Source: Kappaphycus alvarezii (lineage: Eukaryota; Rhodophyta; Florideophyceae; Gigartinales; Solieriaceae). From it: a stretch of 64,000 nt of DNA. The stretch is taken from NCBI GenBank assembly GCA_002205965.3, contig NADL03000590.1, forward strand, positions 4,194,255-4,258,254, in the 5' to 3' direction. Shown in pieces: positions 1 through 10,223 of this stretch. Below the pieces are notes generated by a model. The model searched no databases, was not told the origin of the DNA, and saw only the letters and a program-made list of their open reading frames with translations. How positions within the stretch are numbered: the stretch's first letter is position 1; each line of letters starts with the position of its first letter. Both the position numbers and the translations under genes were made by a program.

Positions 1-2085
1 CAATTCCTGCTCTATCATTGGGGCGGCGGCGGCTAAGCGCGGGTCTTTTTTGCACTGCCGCGAAGCGTGGGATGTCGTGAGCGGTGTAGAGGTTGAAGGG
101 GGCTATTGATCGGGGGCAGGATATGGCTGGTTGCGAGACAGATGTGGCAAATGACTCGCGGGAAAGTAGGGGAAGGGTTTCGCTTGGTGGGATCGTAAAA
201 GGTATTTATTGTGGTAATGCCGAATTCCTTTACCGCGCGGTACAACTTTTGAACCAGATGACGGAAACCACGACCAGGAGGTCATCGTCTCGCTGCCCTT
301 CATATTGAAACAAACTACGAGGTCCAGGTCGTGGATGACACCGAGTGCCCTCTGCACGGTACCTAAACGTCCAAAGGGAATTCTGTGAATCCCTTATCAG
401 CGTGCCAGCTGCGGAGCTGTAGATAGCATCAGCATCAATTTCATGGAAGAGCGGCTGTGGGATGTACTAGAGAGTACAAGAGCATCCTACTCGGGCTGCC
501 TCGTCAGGTTCCTTCCTTCATTGTGGAGCCATGCCAGGGGACAGTGGGGATGACTAGGAATGGTGCCACTTGGGGCAACTACCACACAGGGCCTAGGTAT
601 CGACAGCGACCACGAGGCGTGGCAATAACGGCTGTATTTGCCAGGCACTTGGTTCCCGTCTGGAATTCATGCATTGTCCACCTGTTTCGGAACGATCACC
701 GCAGTTGGATGGCTGGTTCTGGAGGCAAGCCCTCAAACTCTGGCTTTTTTGCGGATCATTAGGCGGAGCAAGTGGTTTTGAATGGGGCGCTTGCGTAGTT
801 TGTGTGCATTGGATTGGGTCGGTGAATGCGGTGGTGGGTTGGACAGGTTGATTTTTCTTGTGTGGACGCAACTGGCGGTTCGAGGTGTATTCGCAAGGGT
901 TTTTGTAGGGTGGGGTTACGGCTAATGGTCTCGTCCCAAAAAGGGCTTGATTCACCTGGCGGTGCTCGCTATGGGCATTGTTCAAAGAGCGAGCAAAGGA
1001 CCGAGTTCGGATTGGCAACAGGGATTTCAAAGTAGCGTGTAGCAATACTATCCTGCTGGGATCAGCGCAATGCGTACGGAGAGGGTCTCAGTCTTGAGTG
1101 TTTCATGTGTTATGCACATGTCATATGCGTTTGGGTTGCGAATAGTAGTAGGTACTCGTACATCCCTGATCGCAAAGGGAGGGCTAGTAGAGAAAGGTCT
1201 TTGGAGATTTGCAGAATTCGTTGAATTGTCAAAGAGTGGAAGGATTTCAGCAGGCTACGCGGAGTAGTGATGATGGCCGAGAGGGGCAGCCGACCCAGGC
1301 GACTGCCGTCAGCCTGCTGCCAGACCCGGACTGTATCGAGCGGTTTCCCACATGATGGGCTGCGTCAACAGGAAAGAGCAAGGGGCCTGTGGTTTGCGTG
1401 GGGTATTCATCAGGCCCTTAGGTTTCGGGTTTGCGCTGAGCAGATATGTGCGGAAGGGGAAAGTGCGTTTCGATGGACGTGCAAGAGCTGTCAAAGTCCA
1501 CGATGTACAGAGTCTTTTAGGCTGTTTCAATTTTGACGAGAGGGGAGGGGTTGATGAGTGAAACGTCGTGGAAATGTCGGTTCCTGCAGGAACCTGAAAG
1601 TTGGTGGATGTCTCCAGCACAAAAGTAGGGTCATTCTTGGGGCGGGGAGAGGAAAAAGTGTGGGGAAACAGGCTGCGTAGGTCGTGAATTTGTAGCGCTG
1701 CATGAGCTACGTCATGAGGCTTTATGATGGACAAAGCGAGTGACCACATGCAATTAGACGAGCTTTCAACAGGTTTAGGCCAACGGGGGCGGCGTGTCAG
1801 GATATGAGCAGTCTGATATCTTAGGGTTGACAGAGCTAATCGTGCCAAGTGACATGAATATTGTAAAAGTACGTGGAGAATAAGCTTCCCATCGTTGATG
1901 CAGTAAAGTAACCGAAGAGAATCGCTACAAGTATTTCCAAGGACCAGTGTTACTGTACTGTTTATCCTGTTCAGTACTTTGCATTCTCGCCGCAAACCGC
2001 GCTATTTACTCTAATTGCCAAATCCTAGAGGGGAGACCTAATGAGTAGCACATAGCCGCGAAAAATCCCCTTCAACCTCTGCCCT
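1..2085. other. No confident gene
   Basis: Both strands carry overlapping open frames of 60-230 codons, but none shows a recognisable domain and the longest (minus strand, 1995 to 1309) opens with TTG rather than ATG. A 69-codon plus-strand frame with a true ATG at 1352 overlaps it and ends in a hydrophilic stretch. I cannot decide which, if either, is expressed. No repeats or LTRs shared with the rest of the window were noticed here. Confidence 0.5.
1309..1747 (-). CDS. Doubtful ORF, no recognised domain
   Basis: An open minus-strand frame extends past this interval to 1995, but the first in-frame ATG I can place is near 1747, giving roughly 146 residues. The product is rich in Ser, Thr, Pro and Lys and has no membrane segment or motif I recognise. 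Such composition is common in antisense shadows. A competing plus-strand ATG frame (1352-1561) lies opposite. It is recorded only because it is the longest open stretch of the first 2 kb. Confidence 0.15.
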
Positions 2086-3411
2086 CTAGAGTTCCTCGGC
2101 AAAACTCAATCCACTTCTAAACATCGCTCGCACGGGAGCCAGCAACGCATGCGCCGCCTTGACTGGGACATACTTTGTGTAACAGGTCGCTAGCATCCCA
2201 TCCACCACCAAGTCACCGTGCTCCGTTTGCGGATTAAACAAACCTCTGGCTCGTACTCCGTGCTTCACTTCCGTCACTCTTTCAACGCCATCCTCCCCAC
2301 TTTTAACTTTCCACACCCCGTCCCCAACTCGCACATCCTCAACCACACTCATCTCCTTGTCGCATCCTTTTCTCATCCCTCTACACACATACACCACGTG
2401 TCCCTCTGTCGCCGTCATCGTCACCTCCATTCCAGCCACAATCCTCACATATCTCTTCCCTACGTACCGCCCATCACGATGCGTCCACATAAACACACGA
2501 CTAAACGCATCACTTGCCACACGCACCATGTCAGCCGTCTGCAAATCCTCCACCCGTATCAACCCCTTTCCATACACTTCAACCTTGGCGTCTGCCGGTA
2601 AACAAATCCCATCGTCATCGTCATCATCGCCATCGTCTCCATCCCCCATGGCCTCGGCCGTGCCATCACCACCGTCCTCATCAACACCCATAGTCGCTTC
2701 CATCGTCATCGATGGCGATGGGTCCTCCATGTCCCCATTATCAATCCCGGTGGTCGGAGTCATAGGCTCTTGCGGTCCATTCGTAGGCACAACAGACGGG
2801 CTACTACTCGCCATTTCAACGGATCCCATAGGACTCGGAGTAGGAAATGCAACTGGAGTCTCACCCATAAAACCAGAATCTCTCGGGGCGGGTTGCAAGG
2901 TTCGGCCTGCATCTCCAGATCCCGTTGGACAGCAACCGTACGTGCCATCGTCCTGGAGACAACAACTCTGATTGATGCAACATACGCCATCGGGGCAAAG
3001 AACACCGGGCTCTGCTTGACCGGTTTCAAGATCAATGCATCTCACTTGGCCCATTGCATTTACACAGCGGACTGGGCTTTCGACGGAACAACGATCGAAT
3101 GGCGGTGTGCAACAATTGGAGGTGTTGGAGGTGCACAGTGTTCCCAGCACAATTCTATCAGTGCCTGCAGAGGGGCAACGGGTTCGGCCTCGGGCATCGA
3201 CGCAAAAGTTAGATGTGGTACAGAAAGGGGTGCGACTAGGGCAGCACACGTTGTTGGGGCAGCATGTCTGGGAAAGGAGGCATACGTTGGAGGAAGAGGG
3301 ACATGTGCCTCGGTTGGGGGAGGGTTGGCGGATGAGAAATGGAAGGGCGTGGGTGAGGGAAATGAGGACGAGGAAAAGGAGTGGTGTAAGGGAGGGCGTG
3401 TGAAGGGCCAT
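2086..3411 (-). CDS. Secreted Cys-rich protein with hedgehog-type Hint (Hog) domain
   Basis: The gene is intronless with a true ATG and encodes 441 residues. Residues 1-23 form a signal peptide with a Leu/Val core. Residues 37-161 form a Cys-rich region with repeated CC pairs (50-51, 56-57, 100-101, 144-145, 150-151, 160-161), which resembles granulin-like or knottin-like modules. A Ser/Pro/Thr linker and an Asp/Gly-rich acidic stretch (about 225-268) follow. The Hint domain begins at Cys270 in the block CLPADAKVEV and has a T-x-x-H motif (T335, H338). Near its end it has GLFNPQTEHGDLVVDGMLAT followed by C410, matching the C-terminal block of hedgehog-type Hint domains. Known biology of the family: Hint domains self-cleave at the N-terminal Cys and can pass the N-terminal part to a nucleophile (cholesterol for Hedgehog). 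Inference: the Cys-rich ectodomain is secreted and released or modified autocatalytically. All key residues are present, so it is probably functional. Confidence 0.85.
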   Translation of the reverse strand: MALHTPSLTPLLFLVLISLTHALPFLIRQPSPNRGTCPSSSNVCLLSQTCCPNNVCCPSRTPFCTTSNFCVDARGRTRCPSAGTDRIVLGTLCTSNTSNCCTPPFDRCSVESPVRCVNAMGQVRCIDLETGQAEPGVLCPDGVCCINQSCCLQDDGTYGCCPTGSGDAGRTLQPAPRDSGFMGETPVAFPTPSPMGSVEMASSSPSVVPTNGPQEPMTPTTGIDNGDMEDPSPSMTMEATMGVDEDGGDGTAEAMGDGDDGDDDDDDGICLPADAKVEVYGKGLIRVEDLQTADMVRVASDAFSRVFMWTHRDGRYVGKRYVRIVAGMEVTMTATEGHVVYVCRGMRKGCDKEMSVVEDVRVGDGVWKVKSGEDGVERVTEVKHGVRARGLFNPQTEHGDLVVDGMLATCYTKYVPVKAAHALLAPVRAMFRSGLSFAEEL

Positions 3412-4426
3412 GGGAGTGATGAGTGGATGGATGATAAGTGTGTGAGTGGGTGGCGGGGGTGGAGATTGAGGGAAGGGGCCGCAGTTATGAACAATGGAAG
3501 CGGCCTTGACGTAGCATGCGATGACGACAGGTGAAATGGAAAAGATGCTTGCTGGATACCTCTCTGCGCTTTGTTCTCGAAATGGTTGGCGACTTCGGCT
3601 GTTGGGTGCCTAGGAAAAGACTACATCCTATGCCTGGAGGATTGCAGTAGCTGTTCAAGGGCTTTCGTTGGCCTCCCTGCCCCTCAGTTGACCGTTATTG
3701 CCCCATTCCACCATTTTTTTTCGGAAAAAGTCATATTGCGGTCTCAAGCGCCGTAGACGGCCAAGGCCATTGCTGTAACAATACGAATCGATTGGAGAAC
3801 CATTTTGAGAATGACCGTTTTTTTACAGTTTGAAATAAGCAAGGCAGCAATGGCCAATCATGTCCTCACAAAATCATGCCAACCTTTACCTCATGTGATT
3901 GGCCAGAGTGCTTTTCATGAAAACCAAAAAAGGCCATATTTTTGTTCTCTTCGTCACCTGATAGGAATACGTGGCCCAATTGTATACAACTATTGCTTTT
4001 ATTAAAAAGTCCTCAGTACTACGACCAGTTTATGTGTAAACACCTACAGTACACACATACACATACTGTACTGTACCTTACTGTACATTACAGGTACATG
4101 TACAGTAGAGTACCATTGTACAGTAATTTTTAATGTACAGTACTTTCTCACTTTCATTGTGTGTGTAACGCAGTCAAGTCGCTACAAAATTAATTTTGAA
4201 TAGGCTCACTAAATTCTGCGTGTTGCGGGGCACGACAAGTTACAGACGCCGCACATGTGGACCAAATAGTGTATTGTACAGTAATATTATAGAATTTCTA
4301 GTGTGTGTGCAGCTGCGGGTGGCAGCACCACCAATACTGTACAAGAAGACCTTTTTCGCTTACGGTATTAGACCCCGCAACCAATGAGGGGGGGCACTCT
4401 GAAAGAGCCAATAGTTTCTGCGCAAC
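3412..4426. other. Intergenic region with GTAC-rich cluster
   Basis: No coding region was recognised between the Hint gene and Copia-1. The first part is GC-rich (presumably the Hint gene's upstream region). The remainder is AT-rich. Positions 4048-4143 hold a dense run of TGTACAGTA-like words on both strands. Confidence 0.6.
4048..4143. repeat. Cluster of TGTAC/TACTGTAC words
   Basis: Within about 95 bases the words TACTGTAC, TGTACAGTA and GTACATGTAC recur about eight times on both strands, so the stretch is nearly self-complementary. The same word recurs singly nearby (about 4275, 4337) and in other parts of the window (about 19900, 34805). It could be a relic of a hairpin-type MITE or a simple-sequence expansion. 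Confidence 0.5.
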
Positions 4427-4617
4427 TGCCAGACAATGTCAGCTGTATGCGGCGGCAGTCACTTTAGATTGACTTAGATATTTTGTGAGCTGAACCTCGA
4501 GCTGAGCTCGGAGGTTAAGGACAGACTGTTACAAGAACATGTGGTTCATTTTCCAGACTAATAAATATAATAAATACGCAACCCAGGATAGCTGGGAAAG
4601 TCACCTTTCATCTTAAA
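4427..4617 (+). repeat. Copia-1 5' LTR
   Basis: This 191-base LTR begins TGCCAGACAATG and ends CATCTTAAA. It matches 9478-9671 along its whole length and contains an AATAAATA signal at 4560-4567. The 3' copy has the more canonical TG...CA ends. Confidence 0.9.
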
Positions 4618-4635
4618 TGGTAGCATCGCCACGAG
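4618..4635 (+). other. Copia-1 primer-binding site
   Basis: The sequence directly after the 5' LTR is TGGTAGCATCGCCACG. It starts with TGG, the complement of a tRNA 3' CCA end, so this element appears to prime from an intact tRNA 3' end. The tRNA was not identified. Confidence 0.6.
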
Positions 4636-4706
4636 TTGACACTCAACACTACAACTCCCTCAACTCTCTCAAACTTCTTTTCATTTTGTTTTCTTCTGCC
4701 TACATA

Positions 4707-5686
4707 ATGTCGGACCAAGACCCCGTTACCAAATTGCCCAAGCTCAACAACTCCAAGGACTACATACACTGTCGTCGTCGTGTTCATGCATACATCCGCA
4801 GGAATGACTTTGAGCTCCTTTGTTTTTCAGAACAACCCGTCAATGCCCCGCATCTGTTCGTAAGAAGTGGCTGGAGGCCATGATCAAGGCCAAGTCCGCG
4901 ATTGTACTCAGCCTTGGTTCCGGCCCATTGCCTCAAATGAGTACGATCACTGATGACGATGACCGAACGGCACAAGAATTATGGAATGGTTTGACAAGTC
5001 TCTTTACAACCTCGAATGCTCAAGCTATTTTGAACTTGGAAAATGAACTCAAGTCGCTCCGTTTCGAGGATTATGCTAGTTGGGATGAATATCTGGACTC
5101 TTTTCATGAAATCATTGGCAATTTGGCATCTTACGATTCACCAATTGGGGAGGAAGAGAAAGCTTCAAAATTGTTAAGGACTTTGCGGGAATCTTTTGCG
5201 CCGCTGGCAATGGTGGCCCAAACAAGTGATTTGTCGTTGGAGAAAGTTGTCATTGCTGTTGAAGGAGAATTGTCACCCCGTTTGAGGAAGAAAGATGTTG
5301 AGAAGAAGCATGATGATGATAAGCCGAAGGCTAATGCTTCTAAGTGGAAGAAGAATGGAAACTCTGCTGTGAAGGAAGGGTTTGTGGATAAGAAGAAGCA
5401 CCCGCAGAATGTCAAGTATTATGTATGTGGAAGGCATGGATACTATGCTAAGGACTTCTGGTACAGGCAAGTTGATCATGGATCTTCAAGCACAAGAGGA
5501 AGGGGCCGTGGTTTCAATTTCAATCGTGGCCGTGGACCTGAAAGAGATTTTGGCGGAGGTGGTTTTGGAAGAGGTTTTGGAAGAGGTATGCACGACTATG
5601 GAAGCTATGAACCAACACACAAACCCACTTTGGTAAAAACGTTCAAGATAGTCAACTTCCATTCTACAAAAGGGGTCAACAGGTGA
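4707..5686 (+). pseudogene. gag: Copia-1 gag (frameshifted)
   Basis: The ATG at 4707 opens a frame that starts MSDQDPVTKLPKLNNSKDY, typical of copia-type Gag. The frame shifts near 4840-4870. The following open frame holds a UBN2/Gag-like helical region (about 4860-5270) with the common order 'elw..l...f', 'L...L..l', 'YLDSFHEIIGNL'. A basic stretch and a Gly/Arg/Phe-rich tail (5490-5600) follow. The CCHC zinc knuckle (5414-5462) is degenerate: only the second Cys remains, and the first Cys, the His and the last Cys read Tyr, Tyr and Phe. A second frame change near the end joins it to protease. In intact relatives Gag forms the cytoplasmic virus-like particle. Confidence 0.85.
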
Positions 5687-8600
5687 ATCCGCAAGCCAAC
5701 ATGCATACGCAGGGCAGCAATAGTGGTCAAAACCAACCTGACAATTATCATAGAAACAACTTTTATGGTTTCATGGCCAAGGTTAAGTTCAGAAGCTCTA
5801 TCGCGTCTTGTGGAAGTCATAAGTCTGATGAATCGCTTCTTGACTCAGGTGGTTCGCACAATTTTTGCTATGACAAGAATTCGTTTGTTTAGTATGTGGG
5901 TATGGAAAAGGAAGATGTTCACTCTGCTTCAAGTGTTTCATATGTCATCGGAAAATGTCTTGTGTATTTGTCTGTTGATGGTGGTGTTTGTTTGGAAGCT
6001 TTTCACGCTCCAGAGTTTACGACGAACATTTTGTCGGTTGGAAAATTGTCAAAATTTTTCACTGTGTTGTTCACTGAGGATCCACCGGCCCTCAATGGGG
6101 TGAGCACATGCTTCTTAATGAGACGAGGTCAAAAATTCATTGTGTTTCAAACCTAAATTGAGAATGGATTGTACATAATCAAGTTGGGTCGGGCCTCTCG
6201 GAGTCATGTTGCAAACTTGAGATCAATTTATAACATCAAGAAAGTAAATATGGATCTCGCTTTGGAATGGCACATCAAGACCGGACACTCCAGTGCTAAA
6301 AGGTACATGATGCTCTCACAACTACTCCCAGATGTGCCAATGTTCCCCTTTAAAGTTCTTCTTGGCATAACATGTGTTCCTTGTTCGATCTTTAAGGCAA
6401 AGAGGGCACCTATTTCGGATTTACCACAGACAACAAGTGATCCTTTGGAGCTCATCCACATGGCAATTTTAGGATCACTCAATCCGGTATCAATATCTGG
6501 TAACAAGTGCGGAATGGGAATAGTGGATGACCAAACTGCCGAGACCGATGTATTTTTCTTCAAAAAAAAAGAGTGACGTGACTCAGAACCTAATGGAATA
6601 CCAAGCGAGGAGCGAACGGGTAACAGGATTCAAGCTGCAAGGCATCCGACTTGACGGTGCGGGAGAGAAAAGAACTGTGGCTATTGAAAACCATGCTCGA
6701 GAATCAGGAATTTAACTTCAATATTCTCCACCACATGCTCCGCAAAGCAATGGGGTTGCGGAACGTTTCATGCAGGAGTTGTCTTTGAGAGGTCGTGAAT
6801 TTTTAGGCGGCTCGGATTTGGACAAGATATTTTGGGAAGAGTCAATACGGCATAGAAATTGGTTGCACGACAGACTTTCATCCGAGAGCATTGAAGGTCG
6901 CATCCCTATACTGGAATGGAAGTCGAACACCAGGGTCAAATATGAATGCATGCAATCATTTGGTGCGAAAGGTTTCGCGTTTCAGTACACCTCGCCGACT
7001 CAACCCAGGAAAAAGTTGGCTGCAAGGTCGGTGCCTGGGTATTTTGTTGGTGTTCACAGTGATGAGAGGTTGTTTCCAGTTTATGTACCGGAAACCAGGA
7101 ATGTCATCTTGGTAAGGAGGGATGACTTCAGAGCAATTGATTCTTCGATTTTGCCTGGAGTGGAAGCAATTCTGGATGGACTATCTCGCCAGTCTTTGGT
7201 GGAAAGGAAAGATTCAACAAATGGCCAAGCTGAAGAGGGGCTTCAGCAGGCTCTTCAAGTGGAACATACTGTTATGCACTCATTTGCAGCAAGGAAGAGG
7301 AAGTTGTTTGATGCTCGCGTTCCTAATTCATTTCAGGATGCCATTTTGCACAAGGATTGGCGCGATGCAATCGATCGTGAGTATAATGCACTTGTGTCCC
7401 GGAATTTATGGAGGTATGTCAATCGTACTCAAGAGATGAACCCATTGCCACACACTTGGGTTTTCAGGTTGAAACCTTTGGATGCTGATGGACAAGAATG
7501 TCTTCATAAAGCAAGGTGTTGTGTGCGCGGTGATTTGCAAGATCCGACTTTCGACTTCGATCCAACCGCCCTGTACGCGCCCGTAGCGTCATATGAGTCA
7601 ATAAAAATGTTGTTTGCAATTTCTGCTCGAGATGGCTTGATCGTCGAAGTAGGGGATGTTGCCAAAGCGTACTTGTATGAGATTGATTTTCCGGTGGTGA
7701 TGGAGCAACCAACGGACTCAAGTGGAAAGGAAGCAAGACCAGATCAATTTTTTGAATTTTTGCCGTCCATGTATGGATTAAGGCAGGCTGGAAAGATTTG
7801 GGGTTCACTTCTTTGCGAAACACTTATCAGTTGGGGGTTTACTCAGTCTACAGTTGACCCAAGGGTGTTCTTTAAGGTGGTTGACAGGGAGTTTATTATT
7901 GTTTTGATTGTGGTTGATGATATGGATTTCGCCTTCAACTCGACTTGACTCTTGGATCACTTCACGGCGAGGTTAGGTGCAACATTTGATGTGAAATTGT
8001 TTGGCAAACTTAGGACATTTGTTGGCTGGGAAGTGACTCAACGTATGGATGGAATACTTGTAACTCAGTCGCGATATGTTCGAGAGGTTTTGCAGAAGCA
8101 CCACATGCAGGATGCCAATGGAGTTTGGACACCTTTGCCCGTCGATGCTGACCTTGCACCAAGACGTGTAGATGAACTTCAACTAGCACCGCAAGCTCAT
8201 TCACACTTTCGCATGTCAATTGGTGAACTGTTATATCTTGCCGTATGCTCACGCCCTGATATATCGTTTGCAGTTTCAGCTTTGGCCCGTAACGTTCATG
8301 GACCAACGGCCAGGCACATCGGTTACTTGAAAATGATCTTGAGGTATTTGTCTGGACGTCGTGATTTGGGAATACTGTATCGCTCTAATTGTAAGGAATC
8401 TGACCTTGGACTTCAAGCTTATGATGATTCGGATTGGGCAGGATGCAAGGCTACTAGGAAGTCGACGACTGGTTTTGTTATCACTTTGAATGGCGCAACG
8501 ATAAGTTGGAAAAGTATCAAGCAGACTGTGGTTTCTTTATCATTGGCAGAGGCGGAATACATAGCCATGTCTACATGTGCTAAAGAGCTGGCCTGAATTC

Positions 8601-8890
8601 GTAGCTTGTACTGGGAAATGATGCACAAGCAAGTCTACAATGAGTCGATTCATTTGCCGATCACAACTGTGTTCATTGACAACAGCGCTGCTATCTCGAT
8701 GGCAGGACAGGAAAACATTTCAGCACGCAGAAAACATGTGTAATTCAAGTATCATTACGCTCGATATTTGATTCAGACTGGGCAACTCAAGTTGCAGTGC
8801 ATTCCCACAACCGATCAGCCAACTGACATGCTGACCAAGCCAGTTGCTGCTCTTGTTTTGTTCAAGCATCGTCGAAATTTGATGGCCTAA
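5687..8890 (+). pseudogene. pol: Copia-1 pol: protease, integrase, reverse transcriptase, RNase H
   Basis: Protease is marked by LLDSGGSHNF with Asp-Ser-Gly at 5842-5850. Integrase has a zinc-binding H..H..CxxC region (about 6265-6395), a damaged first catalytic Asp (PLELIHMAIL where family members have D), a D-x-G-x-G-E stretch near 6650, and NGVAERF near 6750. The Copia SH3-like module lies at about 6955-7140. Reverse transcriptase has VGDVAKAYLY, SMYGLRQAGKIW and VVDDM (Asp-Asp at 7916-7921). RNase H has AYDDSDWAGCKATRKSTTGF, LAEAEYIAM and IDNSAA (Asp at 8678). In-frame stops occur at 5890, 6154, 6713, 7946, 8594 and 8741, plus a one-base shift in an A-run near 6570. It cannot encode an active polymerase without readthrough. 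Confidence 0.9.
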
Positions 8891-9477
8891 GTTGGATCGA
8901 AAAATGGAAACAGATGTGGAAGAAAACGAGAGTTGTACGAAGACCAAGATGTTGCAGGTTGAGAAGTATTTGGTGTTATGGAATTGATGTTAATGTGTTT
9001 TGGTTTTGATTATTGCGGCAAAAATAAAAGTTATTTTTCATTTTAATAACTTGATAGATTTCATAGCCTACCACAATTGAACACGAACCCTTTAGGCCAC
9101 GGACGCAAGAAACTGGTTAGTAGCCTAATTTTAAACCTCTCCGAGGAGCGAAGCTCAACTCAGTCGTATCTGAAGAAGATCTTGGAAACCTTGGCTAGGA
9201 ACAGGCGTCACTGCGCGACTGATGTATTCCGGAGCATTTGTTGACAGCGGAAGCTTTGACGAGGGCAGCAAGGAGCATTTGGTATTTATTCCCGGACCTG
9301 TTTTTTTGAAAGTTTGAGTTGGGCCAAGTTGTGGAATTTGCATTGCTGGAGGCAATAATAGTTTTATAATTAAATTTGTGATGTATCAGTGGCACAGTGA
9401 GATAAAGAGCGATAAGGCTCTGATTGGAAGGCGAAGAGGCCATCAGTTCGAAGCTGACTGCTGACTCCGAGGAGGGG

Positions 9478-9671
9478 TGTCAGACAATGTCAGGTGTATG
9501 TGGCGTCAGTCACTTTAGATTGACTTAGATATTTTGTGAGCTGAATCTCGAGCTGAGCTTGGAGGTTAAGGACAGACTGTTACAAGAACATGTGGTTCAT
9601 TTTCCATGCTAATAAATACGCAACCCAGGAGAGCTGAGAGAGAGAGAATGGACATCACCTTTCATCTTACA
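9478..9671 (+). repeat. Copia-1 3' LTR
   Basis: The LTR begins TGTCAGACAATG directly after a polypurine tract (GAGGAGGGG, 9469-9477) and ends TTACA. It lacks an internal short AATATAATAA expansion present in the 5' copy and carries a short GA-rich insertion near 9637-9648. Confidence 0.9.
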
Positions 9672-9806
9672 GTAACAAGGTCCTCTCGAGAAATAAATAT
9701 AGTCATAAGTTAGCGAACTTCAAAAAGAAGATAATTAAGACGAAATATGATAAATCATTTACTCACACAATTCATGGGACATCTGCACCCAAATGAATAC
9801 GCAATG

Positions 9807-10117
9807 TATCGCGTCATGGCTGAGAAGCTGTCATGTTATTACTGTAAGGAAAATTACAGTACCGTTGGCTTGCGGCATATCTACAGTGCACCGCCCCGTT
9901 ACACTCTCCCACCTCCGACGGAACAACAGAGAGAAGTTTGAACAGCGTAGACGCACCCGTCCGTTGTCTCACCGAGGTGTTCAGCCCCGGCCCTCTTTGT
10001 AAAATAATACTTTACTTTCCCTATCCCTAGTCCACCCAGCCTACCTACGACTTACTGATAACTACCTCTGGTCGCACAATGGTACAGTAGTGAGGTTACA
10101 AAGCGGTAAACACGAAA
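9807..10117 (+). repeat. Copia-2 5' LTR
   Basis: It aligns with 16674-17006 except for a 22-base tandem duplication present only in the 3' copy and scattered substitutions. Both contain the word TTACTGTAAGGAAAATTACAG, which is an inverted repeat. Confidence 0.9.
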
Positions 10118-10223
10118 ATCTGGATTCGTTTGCTGTTTTATTTCCTGTTTCCTTTCTTGCCCACCAAACCTCATCCAAATCTCAAACCGTAGACAACTTT
10201 ATGAAGATCTCAGCACAGAACCC

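Larger units (their letters stand above)
4427..9671 (+). mobile_element. Copia-1: complete but inactivated Ty1/copia LTR retrotransposon
   Basis: The element is 5245 bases with direct LTRs at 4427-4617 and 9478-9671. The flanking five bases, GCAAC (4422-4426) and GTAAC (9672-9676), look like a target-site duplication with one mismatch. Domain order is gag, protease, integrase, reverse transcriptase, RNase H; integrase before reverse transcriptase defines Ty1/copia. The coding region is broken by frameshifts in gag, one in an A-run at about 6564-6572, and six in-frame stops. The LTRs differ by scattered substitutions and small indels, so the insertion is not recent. Confidence 0.93.

Noticed and set aside
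1309-1995. 228-codon minus-strand ORF as a confident gene
   Set aside because: It opens with TTG, has low-complexity composition and overlaps a plus-strand ATG frame. No domain was seen.
4200-4400. tRNA or other structured RNA gene in the GTAC-rich region
   Set aside because: No cloverleaf or A/B-box pattern could be drawn. The pairing potential comes from the simple GTAC words.
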